Assembly: GCA_026168455.1 (NCBI GenBank)
Contig: CM047428.1
Coordinates: 83,842,594 to 83,906,593 of the forward strand
DNA length: 64,000 nucleotides
Direction of reading: 5' to 3'
Origin: Theocolax elegans
Lineage: Eukaryota > Arthropoda > Insecta > Hymenoptera > Cerocephalidae
The translations under genes were made by a program, and so were the position numbers. The notes beneath the pieces are model-generated. The model ran no database searches and was not told where the DNA came from. It was given only the letters and a program-made list of their open reading frames with translations. Positions 46,060-59,100 of the stretch are shown piece by piece. Positions within the stretch are counted from its first letter, which is position 1. Each line of letters starts with the position of its first letter.

Positions 46060-46298
46060 CAGGTTTTACGGAGTGGAGGAAAAAAGGTAGCTGGCGGCGT
46101 CGGCGGCTCATTCAGGGGTTGCGCGCGCAAGCTCAAGCTCACCGTCACCCCGTGAGAGAGGAGGGAGGAGGATAGGCCAACGACGCGGACACGCGAGCTT
46201 CTCGGCTAGTATCCGACGGGCGACGAAGCCGTGCGCGTACGCGATCGTGGTGTTTTTTAAACGCGAGCTGGAAAGAAGACGGAAGGACCATTCGCCTG
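46060..46298 (+). promoter_or_regulatory. Candidate noncoding first exon of the downstream plus-strand gene
   Basis: A GC-rich island (GGCGGCGTCGGCGG, GCGCGCGCAAGC) ends at a plausible donor, CGCCTG|GTAAAT, after 46298. A (GA)9 tract follows at about 46345. It lies 6.5 kb upstream of the acceptor at 52808 on the same strand. No other gene in the interval claims it. Inference from composition and splice-site shape. Confidence 0.3.
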
Positions 46299-49200
46299 GT
46301 AAATACTAAATACATCTCGTTAACCCGTTATACACGCAAAATTTGAGAGAGAGAGAGAGAGAGGAGCAACAACGACGACCCACGCGTTTCTTGTTTTTGG
46401 AGGGTAAAACTCTGCACCTGCGAAAATCGAGTACCGATCGTCAAACAGTTGTTTATTTCGCATAGTACTTACTTAATTGCGATGTGTATACCGAATTAAC
46501 TCGTCGTCGATTGCTAGGTCGATAAAAATTATAATTACTAACCAGTCTCGTCAGTTTGAGTCGTTGTTCGCTTGGCGTTCGGCACCGAGCACGCACCAAC
46601 TGCAAACACAAATTAAAGTCCAAAGATTACATCTCCAAACAAATTTAATATAGAATCTAGTGCAATATTAACGATAAGTTACAAATGCCCGCACAACTCT
46701 AAGAATCGTTAGTTTCTCGTACAAACGACTATTTCGCGTTACAATTGTCATTTTCAAGTACGTTTTCAATTATCCCCAAACGAAAATGCTTTTCAACAAA
46801 TTGTTCAGCTACGCAATATTTTTAGTGATGAAAATCGAAGATTATGGAAAAGAAGTCGCTTAGACCTTAGAAAAAGCAGATACGTAAATAACAAAAATAG
46901 TATCAACTATTTTTTACAATATATCGAACCTGATATTCTATTATCGTGGCAATTAAGGATTAATCAATTTTTCGTTGCACACTCTAACTATGTGTACATG
47001 AAAATTGCAATATTGTTAATTAATGTATTTTATGTTTTAATTATATTATATATATATATATATTGCTGGTATGAATTCATGTACTACGCGCACATGTATA
47101 TACATATAGTAGATATATTCCACGTAGTAAATATGACTATGAGTTAGTAAAATTTTAATAGATTAACCTGCAGATTATTTATCGGTTTATAGAGTTTGTA
47201 TACAGACGCATCAACAGTGTGCACTTGAAGAAAAAATGTAAATCCATATCTACTGGAATGATCGAGTGTAGGCATTGTATACCTCCAACTATGTGATGCA
47301 TTAATTTAATTTATTTTTTTTTCTTAAACGTAATTTAAAAAAAAAATTTTAACGAGATTTGAGGAAAAAAATGTCGAATTGACACACGCGAGGTAAATAA
47401 ACGTGTTGTGCGAGGAGCTAGGAAAGTTAAAATTGATTAATGCATTAACGTTGAAAGATTGATTAAAATTAAGTTGAAAGTAGCATAGAATAAATATAAA
47501 CTCGGTTAATTTGGTAAAGAGAGTTTGGGTTTCGCGGTCACCGGTAAAGGCGGTATTTGGTTGCCCGAAATTATAGAGTTAAAACTGGAGCACCTACTAT
47601 GGGTCCTCTCTGTATAGGTGTACGGGTCTCCCATTAGAGGTCGAAGGCCAATTAACTGACTCATCTTCCGGACAAGTCGACCAAAGCCAAATTCAACGGG
47701 GGCTTCTTGACATGCAAATATCCCGGCCTTTCGAAAAGAACTCGTGTCAACTTTGACGTCTACAGCGTTATTCGAAGAGCTTTTCTCCGATGCTCAATCG
47801 ATTTGTCTAGGTACGCGAATGGCTTTTAACAATTTCACGCGATCGACTGCTCGTGTACGTAAGTGGTAACCACTCCCGGCTACCGACTACCGGTGGATTC
47901 TTTAATTTTTTATACGAGAAAAAGAGAAAGCCTGAAAGTTGTATTGTTGAGTTGTACACACTACTCGATGAATACTTAAATTATATCTTTTCTGCTAGAG
48001 TCAATGTGCGCTAGATAGGCATGATAATACGAATGATTATTGTTTCGTGACTTTTATTTCATTTAAACGAATAACGCGATAATCAACATTTTATTATGTA
48101 CATTTATGTGGCAATATGTGTGAAAAGTGAAATAAATGCACGGTTCACCTTTGATACAGATTCTACGATAGAGTCGGTCTACATTTTTAAATAAAAGGTA
48201 TACAGTGTATATTTATTTTCGAATCGATCAGCCGCTCGAAATTAAAATACGAATAAATATTCACGAAGCTGTATTATTTACATCGTTTGCGTTACATTTT
48301 TACACAATTATTCGACGATTACAAACGCGTTAAAAGCTAGAACTCTAATTAATATTCGAACAGAACGCATTCAATATGAAATATGGATTTACTCATCCGA
48401 TTGCATCTTGTATAAATTTCGTAACAAATGGCACAATTGATTTATCGATGGGTAAAAGTTTTAATTAACAGGAAGACGAGTATTTTTCTGAATCACCGCG
48501 AGAAACTCGCGTAATTCGGTAAAACGTGTAGATATAAATAAATTACGATGTATAAATATATTGGAATTAAAAATAGTCTCTCCGATAAATAATCCAAGGT
48601 GCAAGATATTGTCCATTGGCAAGACTTTACCCGAAACTCCCCAATGATAAACGACGGGCTAATTTCGTTACACGAAAGTATACTCGACGTGTCCACACAC
48701 ACACACACATATATATATATAGGTATAGGTATAGGTGTATATATATATATACATAAAGGTATATCGCGCACACCTACGCATCCCTTCCACCGAGGGTAGA
48801 GGAAAAAACGAGGGTGGAAAAAAGTATAGCGCTTTGTTTTCCTGTAGGCAAATGCGCATTCGCTATTATCTCCTGGGAATTCGCGAAAAAAAACACAAAT
48901 AATGTGTTACGTAGGAAATTTTTGTTGACTCGTAAAAGGTAGATGGAACCGCGAACCGTGGCTAACAACGTGGGTGGATGAATATCGTTTCGCTCCATTT
49001 TGCGCTCGTTGAATCGACTAATAAATGGTCAAATTAGGATACAGGAATAACTTTACGAGGATCGAGCGAATCGAGTCTGATACCACTTTACTCGCTTCAC
49101 CTTTCGACATCGATTATTTGTGTTATACGCTAACCGCACTCTTCCGATTAGAATTTAATAATTATTGTTTAATCAATTTACTTATATACTTTATAACAAC

Positions 49201-52200
49201 TGTCTTGGAAATTACACATGCGCAGAGAATTTTTTAATGAGCATTACTAGCGGAGGTTACGATAAATTTACGGGACGGTTGATCGACAACCTAAAAATGA
49301 ACGTGATTAGTAAAGATAAAAATTAGAAAATGATTTATTTCCAAACATTAATACTTCTTGCGAGTTAGATTTTTGGAACAGCTGATACGCTAACTTTTAT
49401 GAGAAAATTCTCTCCGTAGGAATTGATTGAATATATATTGATCTTGAAAAAAAAAATGGTTTTCGTTGGTGTATACACTTCGATACACTTCAACTGAACG
49501 AGAAACATTCCCCATATGCAGGTATAGAATTTAGGCTGGAGATGATTTCAAATAGAAGGATGAAAGGTAATGCTGAAATTAAATTTTATAATTATTTGAC
49601 GTGACGACGATAGTACAAATAAACTAGAATAGAATTCAATTTTAGCATCAAAGAGAGCAGGTATTCTTTTTGTTTGGTCCTCTTAATCACGTGCGTTCGT
49701 TTTATACGCTAGAACGTTAAATTATCGTCCTGTAAAAAGTATGTAAACGATTACTGCAGTTAATTAAATAGTTTAAGTCTATGAAATAGTCGATTAACTC
49801 GAAGGTATATAATGCATCGCTGTATATCGAGTTCAAAAATGGAGTTGTGCGTGCATTACCAGGTCGAAAGTGCTATCCGAAGCGTAATTAATAGTTTGGA
49901 AAAGGAAACAAAATCGATCCTCGTTACGAATTCCCGGTCGAAAAGACGAAAACGTATCGGCGTTTTATCGCGGGAGACGAATATTTCTCGCGCTCGGAAG
50001 ACTAATGCGCTCCATTCCGTAGGTATATATATATATCTGGAATTTTTCCTCGCTATTCCCATTGAAAATGATCAAGAGGATGATTCATTATTATTTTCTT
50101 AACGGTGGGGCTTGAGTCGATAGAGTTGTACGATTAATCACGTGATACATTGATACATTCAATACGTACGATGTGAAATGCGTGCAGCCGTTTCTTCCTC
50201 AATCTCTCTATATTTTTTTTCTCGAGTAAACGTTGCAGGGTAATCGTTAAACAAATTACATAGCTTCGAGCATCCGGTTAATTAATATTTTTTCAAAGGC
50301 TAGGAAAACTTGTTCCGTAATACTAAATCCTGCGCGCGTCCCTGAATCTAAAGTAATTACAGTGGTGTCAAATCATTCGTAACGTAATTGCGTGGACGGT
50401 GCGCACCATTGCAGACAATTACATTATACAAGATGAAAATTCGCGATTACCGGGAACGATGATAATCTGTAAACTTGCGAAGGACTGCCAATATGGTAAA
50501 CTTTCTCTCTTCGTGCACTTTGAGCATTCGAACGTACGAATACTATAGCTATAACGGCGATTTAACGAGGCGAGCATATCGCTATTATTTCAGCGACTGG
50601 TTAATCGTATCTTAACGTGTCGGCCGCCCTCCAATATTTAAACAACTCGCAAATAATCGTACAATATTATCGATTTAAAAAGGACGAGGTAAAAATGTGT
50701 ACACGCGTCGTAGGACAATCAAGAGTGGAACAATGAGTACGTGTTTCTTCGGTGCGTAGACAATGGTAGACACGCGCGCGCACTCCAGTAATTGACAATG
50801 AAAAACGTTGGTTCATCGACGAATCAATCCAACCCTTAACGAACCTAATTAACATTCATTGTTCCCGTCAACGTGATGCATTTTTGTGGTCGTACGACGA
50901 ATGGCAAATACCCGTTGGAAAATCGATAAGAGATAAGGAAAAAATCAACACGCGGCGTTAATTACGAGCAAGCCTTGAAATAAATAATCAATCCGAGAGA
51001 ATACAAAAATTGGAGGCCGGAGCATCCTTGATCACGTGGAGTGTAACAGTCGATGCCTCGATAAAGGGTACTTCGAGGGCAATATCGGACGAGCAGCACC
51101 TTTCCTTTCTGTTATTTACTCCCGCGAGTCCCGACCGACCCTTCGAAAATCAACACTCGAGTCGGCTTTGTTTTTTCTCGCGATTTCGCGAGGTTATCAA
51201 CGGATCAGATTGATGGAATACAACATTTTTTTACGGCGACATACCGACGTACATCGTACACGTACACGGGCACGAGCGTCGCTTTGTTACTCGCGTCAAA
51301 GGTTCGAAAATACCTGGGTGATGGATCGAACGTTTCGTTGTGGCTTTTTCGATGTGAAAAATGAGAATTCGCGTGACCGTTCGAGCGTCTATTTAACGAA
51401 ATGCCTTTTCTCTTACCACGGTGGTTTATAACTTATTGCTTTTCCTCGATGCCTCGAGTTCTAGCGAACCGGTGAGAAAAGATGTATACGAGCAGAAACA
51501 TTTTTTTAGTCGTAAAATTAAAGTTTTTCATTTTGTTAATAGGACTGTTTGTTTATTGATTAACTCATTACGTCGATCGAAAGTAGAGTTCAGCGATGCA
51601 TACCCATAAAATATGAGGTTGTACAGACAATCCCTCATATCCTCATTTTCAATTTTCACTTAATTTATTTAACTTGTTTAACGGTGCAGAAAGGTACGAG
51701 ATGTATTAGAGAGCTGCGATAACGGTATATTATATTAAATAAATTATCGAATCATTGAATAATCTTAAATCATACGGATTTTTGACATATTATTCCAAAT
51801 AGAAATGGATAAATCAATAATGCGTTAAAATTCAATTACGGCCGTATAGAACAATTTATTGTAATTGAACAAATTTAATAACGATATTGTATTATGCGTG
51901 CGAGTACCAATTGCGTGAATAAATCGATAATTATTCAGAATATTTTTCTGAATATTATTATATGTAATTTATCGTTTCGCTATCATTCTTTATCGGTTAC
52001 GTAATATATTATGTTTTTATCGGTTGCTAGAACAATTTTTCAATACTTCTCGGAAATTTATTTAATTGAAATATTTATTTAATTGAAATTGCATAGAGTG
52101 GTGCATATATGTAGAACAACTATTGATCCTCGTACAAAGGTTACAATGGAGAATATTATGCATAAGTAAGAATATATTTATAACTGTAAACTTTAACCTT

Positions 52201-52807
52201 TGAATTTATTTCAAAATTGTAATTTAAATTCTTTGATATTTTACTGTGCAGAGTGCAAAGAAGAATGTTTATTATCTGAATTAAAAACTCGAAACAAAAG
52301 TAGTCATTTACCTTTGACTAAGAAAAGTGAGTATAGTAATAAGTGTAGTTATTTGATGGACATAAAATTATGCAATAACCTGGAAAAAGATCTCAAAAAA
52401 CTAAAATACATTACATGAAGAAACTAAAATCTTGAATTAGATTTAAAATAATATTTTGTAATTGTGTGAAATATATTCAATTTTGTTTGAGTTATTAATA
52501 TGTTAATTGAAAGATTTAATTAGTTTAAAGTAGTTTTGAATTATATTCAATATTGAATATCTCTATGACCGGATATATGTACTTGCAAATAACTTAATGT
52601 AAGAGCTGTTTAATTACATTAATAAATAAAATATTCACTTGTATTACTTTTTTAGATTCTACATCTGTAAATATATTTGAATAAAATGTACAATAAAAAA
52701 TAAAAATGAAAGAAAGTTGTGGTACTCTCTCTCGGTAGTTGTAGGTGAAAAGCAACGTTGTTGCAAGTAAAGTAAAGTGGAATAAAGCGTTGGTTTATCT
52801 TTCGCAG
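46299..52807 (+). other. Probable leader intron, 6.5 kb, no gene recognised
   Basis: AT-rich sequence with moderately CpG-rich patches (47500-47900, 50100-51450) that may be regulatory. There is a composite microsatellite of CA, TA and AGGTAT units at 48694-48756. ORFs such as 51036-51431 plus and 49812-50102 plus have arbitrary-looking translations without family resemblance. Confidence 0.45.
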
Positions 52808-55800
52808 AACCGGCGAACAAGGAAGAGGAAGAGGAGCACGAGGGCGGATCGCCAGGAGAGCGTGGCCAGTTGGTTAAATGAGCGTGGAGCCGGGGTCGGG
52901 GCCGAGGCTGGACGGCGATGGCGACGACCTCGACGGTGCCCTGGTACGCTAGTCATGATCGCAGCGGCGTCCCAACTGCTGGTGCGACGCCGCAACCACC
53001 GATACCTATGACCAGTGGTACCACTTCCACCACCTCCAACTCCACCTCCACCTCCTCCTCCTCCACGACTAGCACCACCACCATTTGCCCACCCACCAAC
53101 TTCCCAGATAAGTTTCAAGACTTCTTTGCCGCCCTCAACGAGGACATGGACGACCTACCCAGCATGCTCGAGGATAAGCTTATACCAAGGTTAGCCATTG
53201 TTACTCGACTACTGCACCTATCACCTATTCGTTTCGGTCATTTATTTTTTTCTTTATAGTTTTAAGGCGATGTCGAACCTCCATATTTATTATATTCGTT
53301 ATATTTTTTCATACGTAAGGGAAATAATTATAATTATTGAAAAAATTGTTTTCGCCAGGACTTCTTTGTACTTATTTCCTTTTAAAAATATACATAAATT
53401 CAGATTTTTAAAATAACAATGATTCATTCATATGATTTGTGGCTTACTGATTGCTTTTCTTTACCATCTGAAAATTATCGAACATTTCTTATCTACAATT
53501 TTAAATAGAATAAATTTTACTACAGTTTTATTTCAATAATTGAACACTTTATTATTTTTATTATTCAAAAATAGAAATTAAAAGATTTTTTAATCTTGTA
53601 TTTTACTAAATTATATTGTACGACAGTTTTTAAAGTTTCTCGGAGAAACAAAGTGAAGATCGTATTATTGATTTTTGACATTGTTATAATACAGAACCTA
53701 ACAAATGTATATAACCGCGTCGTGCGATTATGGGTGTTTTTATCTGTTTCATAAGGTTTGATTGGTTCTCTTCAAAAGTGGAAATATGAAACGAATTAAT
53801 CGTAAAATAGTAAAGCTTTAAAAATAATTCCATCTCCATTGATCAAAACACATTTACTAAACTATCGAAAATTTGCATAGAACGAATCACGAAAAATAAT
53901 CAGAGTCCGCTTTCCACCCACATTTGATTTCACTATTATCTTGCTAAGGAGAAAATACTCTTTTATAGAAAATATTGCTTTTCTAAATAAAAAGATGGAC
54001 TGCACGTGTACTTGCCTTAATTTTAGCTTATTAAATCGAATGCTCGAAAAGATACGTATTTGACTGTATACAGCGAACTTTATGCTCTTCCTTTTTTATA
54101 AGCTTTATAGGAAATACCAATATTCGTAATAAATAATATTTCGTGAATGGAATGATTTACGCGTAATTATAAATTCAGAAAAATTGTGCAGTTACTCTCC
54201 ATCCACGTCTCTAAATTCGTAAAAAAAATTTTTGGAATTCGAACCCCGTGAGATAGAAAATATGACGATACAAATGTAGAACATGTATTTTATTTTAGTA
54301 TGTAGTAGATGGCTTGCCGTACACAGATATATTAATCTATAAAATATCAGATTTCAGAAAGAAATACATTTCTATTTGATTTTCCGTACACTTTTCAAGC
54401 AGAAATGGAAAAAATTAAAACTATTGAAAATGCATATAAACGTAATAATGAATGGAACGACATTACATTGTATCTCCGGTATTGCGCTCATACGATTATT
54501 GTATAGGAAAGGCGGGAGTATACAATCGTTGTCTATTAATTAATTCACATTTGCATACTCGAGGACAATAACGACTAGATCGCGCGCGTTAACCGAATAA
54601 CCGGCAGCAGGTAACTTTAACAAATCAAAACAATTTCCCGAGCATTGTTATCGAAAGTATCCACGGCGAAGGTGTATATATATGCATAGTGGGTATTAAA
54701 CTTTTCTCTCGGTACAAATCGTGAATTTATAAGCGACGAAGCCGTATGATAGATAGATATATCTATATATACATATACACCTACTGTTGACGTATGGAAA
54801 TTGAAATTCTCGCCGGTTGAATTTCCGTAACGTATCTAAACTTGAACGAACCTAGTGAGCTGGATTTCGTTCCTTTGTACAAGACTATTCCTCGTCTATG
54901 CGACTGCAACTTAAATAATGGAACTCAAGAAGATGTAGGCGCATTAATCTTCCAAACGCGAAAATATCCTTGCCGGATCATTTGGGTTAATTTATTACTT
55001 ACTGTCGTTATTCCGTTTTTTATTCGTTTTTAACGTTGTATGCAACTAATTCATTCTCGACTAGCTACACGGAAAGGAGAAATTAATAAATATTATACCT
55101 ACATTTGGGTAGAACATTGACGTTTGCTCGTTGTATATAATTTTTGCACAGAATTGCAATAAAATTAGATTATCAGATTGAAATTTTAACCATTCCGAAT
55201 AGCTATTATTTCATGGCTTATTACTTCCAGACAAGTCGTTTCGAGCACGTCATTTGGTTCAAAATTTTGACCATTCAACCACTATACAACTTTTAGGTAT
55301 TCAGATCAGTTAGATAATTTTTAGCACCAATTCTTTCTAAAAAAAGAATTCTTATTTTTTGATTAATATTTACTCTCTAAAAATGAAATAGTGATACGTC
55401 TGTCACTGTCACGAAATTAGTGATTATTCACTTTAAAATAGTAAATTTTGACTAATTGAATTAGTAACAATTCACTAATTTGTAATAGTGACTGACTTAT
55501 CACTATATTTTTAGTGATTATTCACTAATTCACATTTAGAAAGTATCAAGTGTAATTCTGTTTATTGTTTCGACGTGATAATATAATTGCCCAAGAGAGT
55601 GGATCTATTGTTTTTGATAACCTACGCATGTACGTATGCTCACCTCTAACGTACAAACGTTTAAGATATAATACTTTACCTGAAGGGAAGTTGACATGAA
55701 ACGTGGAAAACATACGGAAGTTATTTGACGGACACAAACCATTAGATTAATTTATCGAAGTAAAGTACTCTTGGGTGGAAAGTGGAAGAGAAGCGAATCG

Positions 55801-56131
55801 CATTCTGTGCAGTTCAAACACGTGTCTCGGGTGTTCCACGCACGTTTCCACCTCCGTAGTAAATAAATCATTCATCCAAATACTATACGGAAGAATAAAG
55901 AGTGATGCGCGTGTACTCTGCATTAAAGATAATCTTTGTATTTAACGTTGAACGTACATCAATACTCTCGATTTATCGAACGTCTACGGTACGTTTACCT
56001 TTGTAGGATTCGCGTAATACCCGTTATTCATCAACCTACACAACATCATAATAATCCAAGAAAACTCGGTGTAAAAATATACGCTCGAGAGCTCTAATAA
56101 TGCCAGCAACGGCGACGACAACAACAACAAC

Positions 56132-56164
<33 letters not shown>

Positions 56165-59100
56165 GCAACAAGATTCAAATAACCAATTCTCTGATTTACG
56201 AGCTAATATTTATGTTTTAATTAACGCGCATTCATTTGGTAGGTATCGCATAGGATTGCGGTGTGCAGAACGCGTCTATATATAGAACGTTGAGGTTTAA
56301 CTTTGTAATAATTCAATTAACTCGTTCATTCGATAAACTGTATGTACCTCTACCTTATCGATAACCCGCGAAATCACGAGAATCATTTGTATTTTTCTGA
56401 CTGTTTACGTTATAGGCAAATCCGCTGTCGGCTAAATATAAAACTCGTGTAATAAGCCCGAGCGTAAATGCAACTTACAAATCCGCGATTTTCTCTCTCC
56501 GTATATGTGTACGCGTGTGACCGTTGGTACGTGTGCGCGTGCTAAAATTATATTATTTACGCGAAATTCTGAGATCGCGAGTGGATTACGATAATTGTTT
56601 TGTAATTTGGGACACCTATTTCCATATATTGTTATTTAATTACCATAATTCGCAGCTGTAAAAATATACTCATTTTATAACGCGACGTTTCCTTTAAATA
56701 TATTCAATTAGTGGATTAATTGACTACGTGTAAACATTACTTTTTTTTTTAACTTTTTCCATGTATTGCGCAATCGAATAAAAAGTAGAGCCGGCGCGAG
56801 GCAAATGAGGCAATCAATCATCGCTTTTATCATTCGACGTACACGCGTATGAATATGTAAATTCAAGGTCATCTCTATTTGTTTAATAATAAAATGCACC
56901 TTCCTCGTCTTTTTTTCGACTTGATCAAAAAAATTAAATGTCTTGAAAAGTAAGTTACAGAGGGTAATCAGAAGGCGGAGGAGGAGTATCAAGTTATTAA
57001 ACTATTCTAAATGACATCATTAGCTTATCTTTAATAAGGGGATGTTAGATCCAAATAATAACAGGGATGTACTCTTTCGAACCGAAAAACCGAGTTTACA
57101 GTATTATATCGAAAGTTGGAAAAAATGATTGGCATAATTCGGAACATGTGGCAGGATCCGGTTGGAGCAATATTTTGATTATTAAAAAAATAAATAACAT
57201 TTCGTTGGTAATTTTCAATTATAAAATTACTAATTTAAAATTCTGTAAAAATTCTCGCGTATTTGTGGAAGCGAATACAAACGCCATAACATATAATTTC
57301 CATAAAAAAATTTACTGTATTCGTAAAAAAAATCAAACATACAATAAATTTCGTACCTGAAAGTAAAAAAGCACTGAATTGTAAAACGCATAGTTTTTCT
57401 AAACGTTATATATCTCAGTGTATAGATTATCCGATGCATCACATGAAGGGACTTTTTAAAAACATTATTCCCCTTTTATACATAAAAATAAAATTTATAT
57501 CAGAGTATGGCATGTCTGGAATAGTGTGTTAATATTTAACTTTAGTTTGTAAATTTATTTTTAGATAGACCTACTATAGCAAGAAATTTATAACAAAATT
57601 ATTATTGAAATAAAAAAGATAAAATATTCAGTTCCACTGTTATTACGACGTAGAAGCTTTTAGAGCGGGTGAAGCGATAGTTTACGGAATGATGGTGAAA
57701 AATTGGCTTTTCCCACAAAGTTGCGTACAATATTGTTTTTCAATTAATCGGAAAACAGATATTTTTTAGATCTAAACATTCCTGAAATGAAAGCTTGCAA
57801 CTTTTGGGTTGACGGTAAGAAAATAAGGTATGCGCACGTATATAAACTAAAAATAGATCGATAATTATAAATGTTTGAAAATTAGAGTTTGAAATGTAGA
57901 AAAAAGAATATGTAATTTGTCAATCTAGTTGTAGGTAAAACGAGTTTAATTACACGCTCGCAAAGGCAACCGCTAGCCTTTGAGAATACGCGCGCGACAA
58001 TAAACGGCGTATAGCTTTCGGGTTGAACGGCGCTCGTCAGCGAGGACTCTTTTTTATCCTCATTGCTTTGAAATGTTTTCGTGGTTTGGTAGGATGGATT
58101 TCCACGTCCAATGGAAATTGCAATGTCGCGCGTTGCGATATACATATATATATATATATACCCCTTGAAATTTAGTGGTTTTTCTTCGTATGATTAATGC
58201 TCTGGCTTAGACGTATTTTTATTTATTTCGCTTTTAATCCGAGCGTCTGCGGCTTCTCGACGAAATAACGCAGAGTATACTCACATTTTTTACGATAGCC
58301 TTTATTCACGTTGGAATTTATATTTTTTGTCTCTGCTTGATAGTCAAAAGCGTATTAAAAAGTAAAATAAAACGAAATATTAATGTGGAGGTATATATAG
58401 TCGAATAATGTAGTCAAGGTAGAGGGTGGTGCGTAAATAGTCAACTTGGAAATCACATAAATAGACGCAATCAATCATTTTCCAGAGGCGGGCATTTGCT
58501 TTCGGGGGAAATCGATCCAAAAGCAGCAACGACTGGCACTTAAGCTCCACGCGTGAATTTACCGGCCTGCGCCCAATTGCTCGGAATTCCATTCGCGCGC
58601 CCATAAATACTCGGGAAGGTTTACGACGATACTCCTGTAGAATCGCTTATGTACCCAAAGACCTTTTTTCGGTATATATTTTGAATCGAACCCTTTGCCA
58701 CACGATCATCGAATTTTCATTTATCGAATTACCAAGATGCTCGTAATCAACGGCCTGGAATCTCTGTGCTCCAATTATCGCGATTTGAATATAGTGTAGA
58801 TATAAAACTATCAAGTTCTATCCAATAAATGCAAAAGGACGAAAAGAATTTTTAACCTTGATTTAAAATTAATTTAAACAATAATGTTTACGTGGACAAT
58901 TCTCTTGTTATAAAATAAGTTTTAATAAGGGTTTTCAAGGCTGCAGGTACGAGATTAAAATCGACTCCAAGTACACGGAATTCCCAAAAGTTTCCTCGAA
59001 ATGAAAAGAAAGTTAATATTTTAGTTGAAGTAGGTGGAGAGGTACTAGTTTTAGTCTCGAAAGGTTTGAAGAGTGAGCGAGTTAAGAACCAAATTTATTC

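Noticed and set aside
52745..53118. Gly-rich minus-strand ORF and basic plus-strand ORF overlapping the first coding exon of the partial gene
   Set aside because: Frame shadows of the Thr/Ser-rich exon 52918-53189; only the frame used joins in phase to 63680.
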